DNA from: Agrypnia vestita
Lineage: Eukaryota; Arthropoda; Insecta; Trichoptera; Phryganeidae
Assembly: GCA_016648135.1 (NCBI GenBank)
Contig: JADDOH010002329.1
Coordinates: 124,001 to 188,000 of the forward strand
DNA length: 64,000 nucleotides
Direction of reading: 5' to 3'
Part shown: positions 58,205 through 64,000 of the stretch, in pieces
Layout of the letters: each line of letters begins with the position of its first letter
Numbering within the stretch: position 1 is the first letter of the stretch
Program-made: the position numbers and the translations under genes
Notes under the pieces: generated by a model
The model's input: only the letters and a program-made list of their open reading frames with translations
The model's database searches: none
What the model was told of the DNA's origin: nothing

Positions 58205-58320
58205 GATAGTAATAATGATAATAATTGGATCATTTATATAGCGCCGTTTTCGTGAGTAGGTACTCACCTCAAAGTCGCTTCACACAAAACAACTTATTGG
58301 CTAAAAACACATAATTACTA
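58205..58320 (-). mobile_element. SINE family I fragment, antisense
   Basis: AATAATTGGATCATTTATAT, then AGCGCCGTTTTCGTGAGTAG and GTACTCACCTC are the reverse of the family I 3' end at 46020-46085. Confidence 0.6.
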
Positions 58321-58374
58321 TACATATTCATATACTAGATGACAAACAAAAAACGAACCCATAAAAAATAAATT

Positions 58375-58565
58375 TTTATTACACTCCCTTTCTCATTAAA
58401 ATAGGTTTCACGCCTACTCCACGCGTCGGACTCGAAAATTAAACAATAATAAATCCTGCAAAGTTTCAGGTCGATTGGATCGCGGGAAAAGGGTTAAAAA
58501 TCGATCCAATTTTTTTCTGCAGTCAAGCAAATAAGTAGACGCTACGAGTTAAAAGAAAGGGAATA
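58375..58565 (-). repeat. Interspersed repeat R, antisense copy
   Basis: CCCTTTCTCATTAAAATAGG, then CCTGCAAAGTTTCAGGTCGA, AAAGGGTTAAAAATCGATCC and GACGCTACGAGTTAAAAGAA run as the reverse of R. With the direct copies at 57325-57835 it forms an inverted pair that encloses the SINE I fragment. Confidence 0.8.
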
Positions 58566-58960
58566 AAAATGGAATTAACGTTTAAAACTATAATAGTTGG
58601 GAGTGCCAGAAAGAATCAGATGATTTCGCGGAGTGCATACTATGAGTGGAAAACATTAGGTTGTGTTGTAGCGGTCTGATTCTATAGGTTTTTATATAAT
58701 TATCTAAACAAGTGCGTCTATAGTTATTAGTCTACAATATTCGATAAAAACTCCGTTTGCTTATTATGCCTTCTTATTTTGATTTTTTTTAGGAAAAAAT
58801 TAATGTTTTTTTCATTTGCACAGTAAAAATATATTTTTCGTTGCGCTACGTCATTTGATAATACTAAAATTGTCTCAATTTTCACTCAAACTCTTGCGAC
58901 ATAATTATCTCCAACATCTTCCAGCATCCCGGTCAGGACCCTTGTAGGACAGCACATCAC
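58566..58960. other. Unassigned AT-rich DNA
   Basis: Nothing was recognised. Confidence 0.4.
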
Positions 58961-58962
58961 AT

Positions 58963-59110
58963 GGCTGCCCTCGTAGCCCAGTGGGCATGACACTGGCTTT
59001 TTACACCGAGGGCTCCGCATTCGATTTCCGGTCAGGTCACAATGAATCTGTGCGATTTACTGAAGCCTGGGTGTTTTATGATGTATTTCACTTCTCTTTA
59101 ATTAATTAAG
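58963..59110 (+). mobile_element. SINE family F
   Basis: GCCCTCGTAGCCCAGTGGGC (A-box), ACACTGGCTTTTTACACC, CGATTTCCGGTCAGGTCACA (degraded B-box) and GCGATTTACTGAAGCCTGGG run in the order of the nested copy at 53409-53575. Confidence 0.7.
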
Positions 59111-60340
59111 TAATTCTCTTTAAGTAATTCCTCTTGGCCTGTTGAAGCGTAAAAAAAATACTAATAATAAGAATTGGAGGGTTGCACAACTCCGCCACTT
59201 AAAATATAAACAATAATTTGTCATTGAAAAGTATTAACCCATTTAGATATGTAGTAAATAATTATAGTAAAAAGAATTTTATACGTGCAATAGTTACATA
59301 AAAAAAATTAATTCGAATATATTTTTTGATACTTCAAATGCAACCTCTTAAAATATTTAAAATACTAAATTAAATAATATACTAAATTTTTGGATTATGT
59401 ATTTAAAAATATAAAAATTTTCTATATGTTTGCTTTTTTAAAACGAAAATTATTTTTTTAACATTGGAGATTTTAATATAGTAAAAAGAAAATTGATTTA
59501 ACAAATTAACTAATTTTTGCTATTCAACAGTATTCGTAGGGACCGTCGATACATATAGACATGAACTAACGTAAATTTTCACGACTGGTTCCAATAAACT
59601 TGACTTTATTGTTTGGGAGATAAGTTTATAGAACTCCATAATAAAACATATTAAAATAAAAAATTATTTCTATTTTTTAAATTTTTGTTTCACCATAAAA
59701 GGGCATTATCAATCTAACTATTTTACATTTGTATTTATATGAAAACTATTGAAACGAACTGCTATATAATTTAAAAAATTTAATTATTTAGGATACTGTA
59801 TTTTGGCACGATTCTTAATTACAATTTTGTTCAAACCTTAATGATTGACTAACGTAACATAACTACCGTAAATAATGACGGAACATTAAATTGTTCGCGT
59901 CTTTGCTAAGCTCTAGTATATATAATATATTTTTGACGACCCACGGAGATGCGGTGATAGCAATGTCGCTAGGGTGCCGCGCTTTATTTACGTCCGAGAT
60001 TCGCGCCCTACTTATAGCCGTGTTATTTCATTTTTTTAGCCGTGAATTTAAACGAAATAACGGACTTTACAGGAATTTACGGACAGACAGACAAGCAACG
60101 AAATTATTATGTTCGATTAATGTTTTACTTGTCTAAAAAAATACTACGAGCTTGTATAATTTTAAACAATTATGAAAAGATCAAGCTTAATGCTCTTAAA
60201 AAATATAATGTCTTAGTAAATAAGTCACACGTTACAAGTTACAAGAAGACATTTTTTTATCTTACGTATCGAACATAGATGGCTATAGCATAATCCCTTC
60301 AAATATTAGAAAAAATACAGATATAGAATATACATACAAC
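59111..60340. other. AT-rich DNA with a unique block
   Basis: The part at 59930-60080 is GC-richer and unique-looking. The plus frames there (59891-60136 and 60042-60278) are unrecognised. The rest is AT-rich. Confidence 0.4.
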
Positions 60341-60344
60341 ATTC

Positions 60345-60520
60345 AATAATTTTATAATGTATAGATATTTTTACGGTGGAATTGATGATCGTTGCACTGT
60401 ATAAAGTGATCACTTAAACCAGCTAATGCAAGTCACAGGCCCTGTGACCAACCTATAAAGTCTTTCATACATGTTTCCTTATATGTGAGACTTCTATAAT
60501 TTATCTCAATTAATGATTAT
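60345..60520 (-). mobile_element. Subfamily C2 single arm
   Basis: TAAAGTGATCACTTAAACCA, then CTTTCATACATGTTTCCTTA and GTGAGACTTCTATAATTTAT match the right arm of C2 (49210-49290). The other arm is absent. Confidence 0.65.
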
Positions 60521-61011
60521 CCCTCTGTAGATACAAAATATTGTTAAAAGAATGTTGTTTCGATACTTATTTGAAATGAAAATAGCATATAGAAAAAAAG
60601 TCGCACACGTTTCAGGAACACTGAAAAGTTATTCAAACAAGTTTACCTTGTACCTATAAGTGGTATAGCTACTAAGATAAAATTCGTTCCACTCGTTTTA
60701 GCTTGCCCGAATAATTTCAGTTCAAGGATTGACTGCCTCTGAATTATTAATCGATTAAAGTTTTCTTTAAAGCTTCTAACAAAGTTGATATATATGTATA
60801 CGATGTCTAGAGCGCGTTTTATTATTTAAATGACAAAACTCTTTGTATAATAATATATGTATGTTGAGAATCAAATATTTATGTCTGGAAGGAAAATGCT
60901 TAGTGTTGAAACAGAATAACGACATATTTAAAAAATGTGTCAATTTGTTGGATAAAATAAAAGCACGTATTTGTAACGATTACATAATTTTATTAATTAT
61001 CTTTTGATGTT
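60521..61011. other. Unassigned AT-rich DNA
   Basis: Nothing was recognised. Confidence 0.4.
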
Positions 61012-61430
61012 ATATTCAAGAACACATTCTTATTGTGAAGTTGCATTTTTTCAGAATAAAGTTCTGTGAAATTTAAAACCAAATTAATTAATCAGAAAGA
61101 GATGCAGAGAAATCAAATCCACGAATAAATATTTGGCTGCTACCAGGATTCGAACCACGAATCTCCTCCTATCCGTGGCATGCTAAGGCTTAGAAATGAA
61201 TAAAAAATGTTAATCAATTAATAAAAATGAGACTTACAGATAAGATCGATATATTCGTGGAAATATACAAGGCCGCTATAGAGTAATTGGATAACGCGCC
61301 TGCCCCGGATAGGAGGAGATCCGTCGTTCGAATCCCGCTAGCAGCCAAATATTTTTTCGTGGATTTGATTATTCTGTAAGTCTTTCTGATTGATTAATTA
61401 ATTTGGTTTTAAATCTTCTGATGTTTTTAG
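61012..61430. mobile_element. Palindromic element with tRNA-Arg-like arms (family L, copy 2)
   Basis: The left part (61077-61178) and right part (61303-61413) are inverted copies, with AATTAATCAGAAAGA/TCTTTCTGATTGATTAA, ATCAAATCCACGAA/TTCGTGGATTTGAT and TATTTGGCTGCTA/TAGCAGCCAAATA. Each arm includes the T-arm and anticodon arm of a tRNA-like segment. The left one is antisense and the right one sense. The left flank, TTCTTATTGTGAAGTTGCA, matches the far right of copy 1. Confidence 0.7.
61272..61346 (+). other. tRNA-Arg(CCG)-like segment in a repeat arm
   Basis: It starts GCCGCTA and ends TAGCAGC plus C. This 7-bp acceptor stem has a single C-A mismatch. It has an A-box-like TAGAGTAATTGGATAACG and a T-loop TTCGAAT. 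CCGG sits in the anticodon-loop position, and TTGGATAACGCGCCTG resembles animal tRNA-Arg. The anticodon stem pairs poorly and the T-stem is imperfect, so it is a pseudo-tRNA carried by the repeat, perhaps as a pol III promoter. Confidence 0.5.
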
Positions 61431-61818
61431 TTATTAAGTTTAGTGCGACGATTTTAAATAACGTTTTACAGCTAAATGGAATGCAGCATTATCTTAAATG
61501 TATGTTCTTAGAAATAATTTTAGAATACCTGGATCTTGCTTAAAAAAGTGACATATTTTAAAATTTAATATTTCGATAGTCAGCATTTTATTTGCTTGTG
61601 TTTTGAAAAAATAATGTAACATGTTTCGTTTCTATTTGTATACAATGTTTTCCATTTCAACAAAGAATCGATGTACCGATAAATATTTTTGACAAAATTA
61701 TTACTATCTCTTGTTTGTTTACTGTACGGCTAGGCAAAAGTCAATTTATTTGATAATATAAATCATTAACAATTAATTACTATTTAAGTCTAGTTTGAGT
61801 AGTGAAGCACACACCATA

Positions 61819-62362
61819 TACAGGGTGTAACAGAGCTAGTCCAAAATACCTTACAGGTGGATTCCTGCCTTGATTATGAGTCTTCTGTGTATAGTTTTCT
61901 GAGATATTCTGCATTGTATAAGTGTTCTCTCTGGCCGACGTTTCGGATCCCATTGCAGGGTCGATCGTCAGGGCTGATGGGATCTGAAACGTTGGCCAGA
62001 GAGGTCACATATTCACGGCATAATATCCCAGAAAGCTACTCACAGAAAATTCTGAACGGCCGTGAGAACTTGAGAACATTTTTAACCATGACCTAATATT
62101 AATAGTTAGGGAATTATGCAATATAAAAGTTTGCATTTTTTTCAATATCATTTTATTTGTCTTGTATTAAAGGGAATGAATTTTTCATATTTGTTGTAAG
62201 TTACTGTAGTGATAATAAGTCAGGAATATTGAAAAAAATGCAAACTTTGATGTCGCATATCTTCTTAACTATTGATATTAGGTCATGGTCGCTTGAACAT
62301 TTTCGACTCATAAATAAGGCTACCTGTAAAGTATTGTGGACTAGCTCTGTTACACTTTGTGT
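61819..62362. mobile_element. Foldback family J, second copy
   Basis: The left end CAGGGTGTAACAGAGCTAGT and the right end ACTAGCTCTGTTACACTTTG are inverted. Internal blocks (GCAAACTTTGATGTCGCATA, ATTGATATTAGGTCATGGTC, GAACATTTTCGACTCATAA) match the copy at 34552-35086. A repeat K piece (61931-62090) with an inverted pair GACGTTTCGGATCCCA/GGGATCTGAAACGTT lies in the left half. The minus strand of 61940-61971 carries a hammerhead-like motif. Confidence 0.75.
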
Positions 62363-62480
62363 ATGATCCATTCACATCTGTAGTTCTCATGGTCGTAGAG
62401 TCGCCTATTTTGACACATTTTTATCTCGTTTACATGGTCCACCATCAGAACTGTCACATGACATTCTATCCGACACTACA

Positions 62481-62625
62481 TTGGCGGTCCTCGTAGTAAA
62501 ATGGGCCTGACACTGGCTTCTCATACCAGGGGTTGCGGGGTCGATTCCCGGTAAAGTCACAATACATCTTTGTGATTTACCCAAGCCTAGAGTTTTTTTA
62601 TAACGCTTTTCGCTACATAATTAGG
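62481..62625 (+). mobile_element. SINE family F
   Basis: GCGGTCCTCGTAGTAAAATG (A-box), ACACTGGCTTCTCATACCAG, GGGTCGATTCCCGGTAAAGT (B-box) and TTTGTGATTTACCCAAGCCT follow the family F order. Confidence 0.7.
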
Positions 62626-63442
62626 ACCAATAGTTGACAATACAAAATACTCGCCCCTATGCATATAAACATGATTTTTTTTTAATCCCTCAAAATTTTA
62701 ATGCTAATATTTACGAACCGTACTACTTTTGTTATCCGCAACTAATTTAATATTAATAAATTTATCATTTTACTTATATAATTAAATTTATACAATACAA
62801 CACTTAAATAATTAAAAATTGCTCGGAATTACGATTTTACAATATATTTTTAAAAATATTATAAGGATTTAAACTTCATTTGTATACAATCATGTTTCGT
62901 TCTAGCAATTTTGAAATTAATTAATCTTGAGAATTCTGATTTCAAATATTATATTCTCTTTTTTACTTCAATAATTTGTTTCATTCGTTCAGCTAAAGTT
63001 TTTCATTCGAAACAACGTGGCACATAAATAACCCGCAGACAAGCGGCGCTTAGTAGCTTTGTGGGACTTAAATTATCTGTTCATTATTAATTGATGAATA
63101 AATAAAAAGATTCCTCCATGTCTTTTTCCATTGTAATCCATTTAATGATTCCGTAACCGTTGTTAACACGACAATGGAGATTCTTTTTATTTTGTGTAGA
63201 GACTTTCTAAATTTGTTATCCATTTTATATTTGGTCGGATTATTTCCGGACGATTTCATTACGATTGTATCCGTTATATCGCTTCGCTCACTAAGCTCTG
63301 CACTGCATCTAGCGCTCCGTAACGGGGTGGTAGTAGGTACCGACTACCGAAACTCGCAGGGAACATTTTAAATTTCTAGATGCTTTAATTATTCAGGAGA
63401 AATTATTAGAAAACTACAAATTATTGGATAAGAACAGATGAT
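62626..63442. other. Unassigned AT-rich DNA
   Basis: A less AT-rich patch at 63010-63060 and another at 63270-63365 look unique. No gene was recognised. Confidence 0.4.
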
Positions 63443-63906
63443 TTAACCCTTAAATGCATATTGTGCCGAAAACGGAACATTGAGTTTGTTTTCAATTGTT
63501 TATCACACAAAATATTTGTCATTCTTTGCATCGATCCTTATAAAAATATTCCTCAGAAAAAAATTTTGTCCATGCCCAAACGGCCATTTATAACTAAACT
63601 ATCAAATTATAGAAAAAGTCGATGTATTTATCGAGAAGCGAAGTAAGCCGTATTCGATCAAAAGAAATCTTGATTATTTGACAGATTTATTACCCAGAAA
63701 AATATAAAACGAGCAGGTATGTTTATCAATTTTGTGTTCGTACAATTATTAGGAAGTAATGGACTAATTTAATATTAAATGCATGTGGTGCCGAAAACGG
63801 CACATGGTAATTTTTTGAAAAAATAAATGAAAAAATAAAACAATGATTTTTTTACTATTTTTCCCTTAGTCTATCAAAAATCAGACTTCATGCACTTAAG
63901 GGTTAA
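63443..63906. mobile_element. piggyBac-like non-autonomous element
   Basis: TTAA at 63443-63446 and at 63903-63906 flank inverted ends CCCTTAAATGCAT and ATGCACTTAAGGG. TTAA duplication with CCCT-type ends is the signature of piggyBac transposons. GTGCCGAAAACGG follows the left end and recurs near the right end (63792), preceded by a second TTAAATGCAT, so the element holds an internal direct copy of its own end. The 456-bp interior has no transposase. The frame at 63461-63646 is not recognisable as one. Confidence 0.75.
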
Positions 63907-64000
63907 GACAATAATACTATTCGAGGGAGTGTTAAAACAAAAGTTATGTTGTTAGATTGCTGCAGAATAATAATATGATATGAAGTGTATCCTTTCGTGG

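Noticed and set aside
61272..61346. Functional tRNA-Arg gene
   Set aside because: The acceptor stem has a mismatch, the anticodon stem pairs poorly, and the sequence is embedded in a repeat arm with a second antisense partial copy.
1..64000. CRISPR arrays, bacterial operons or rRNA genes
   Set aside because: The direct repeats here have no spacer structure of the CRISPR kind, and no rRNA or operon signal was seen. The sequence is eukaryotic.

Overview
The window is AT-rich eukaryotic DNA, most likely from an insect genome. It has no operons, bacterial signals or long open frames. It is dense with decayed transposable elements of types common in insects: RTE/Jockey-like LINE tails, tRNA-derived SINEs, a piggyBac-like TTAA element, a PIF/Harbinger-like element with a MADF exon, a Penelope-like GIY-YIG remnant and many palindromic foldback elements. 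Lepidoptera would fit, but the order is not proven from the sequence alone.

No complete host protein gene can be recognised. The best protein-level calls are mobile: a 43-codon MADF-domain start inside a Harbinger-like element (25376-25507) and a broken Penelope-like GIY-YIG endonuclease (19100-19392). One possible host terminal exon lies on the minus strand at 38800-38907, behind a strong 3' splice-site sequence, and it is unproven. The window therefore looks like a gene desert or a large intron.

Layout. 1-13 kb: SINE and LINE fragments, a tRNA-Arg-like palindromic element, a GC-richer unique block (3.2-3.9 kb), a solo interspersed repeat (7.1-7.5 kb) and antisense LINE (8.6-9.5 kb). 13-24 kb: foldback elements, the Penelope remnant, two convergent LINE tails (21.4-21.8 kb) and a 5-copy minisatellite (22.1-22.5 kb). 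24-29.6 kb: a CpG-rich block, the Harbinger-like element, then three more inverted-repeat elements and a SINE split by an insertion. 30-35 kb: a 130-bp tandem array, duplicated repeats, a GC-rich block with a perfect RFX X-box, and a large foldback element. 36-49 kb: SINEs, the candidate exon, a second CpG-rich block (39.1-39.5 kb) and a near-perfect 419-bp palindrome (44.2-44.6 kb). 50-64 kb: LINE remnants with a nested SINE, a GC-rich block followed by a five-copy 205-207-bp tandem array (56.2-57.3 kb), more SINEs, a second tRNA-Arg-like palindromic element and a piggyBac-like MITE at the right edge.

Three patterns stand out. One foldback family (called C here) occurs about eleven times. 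A short hairpin motif resembling a degenerate hammerhead-ribozyme core recurs in five otherwise different repeats. The tandem array at 56.2 kb amplifies a unique unit that carries homeodomain-type TTAATTAG cores. I saw no coherent new multi-gene system.
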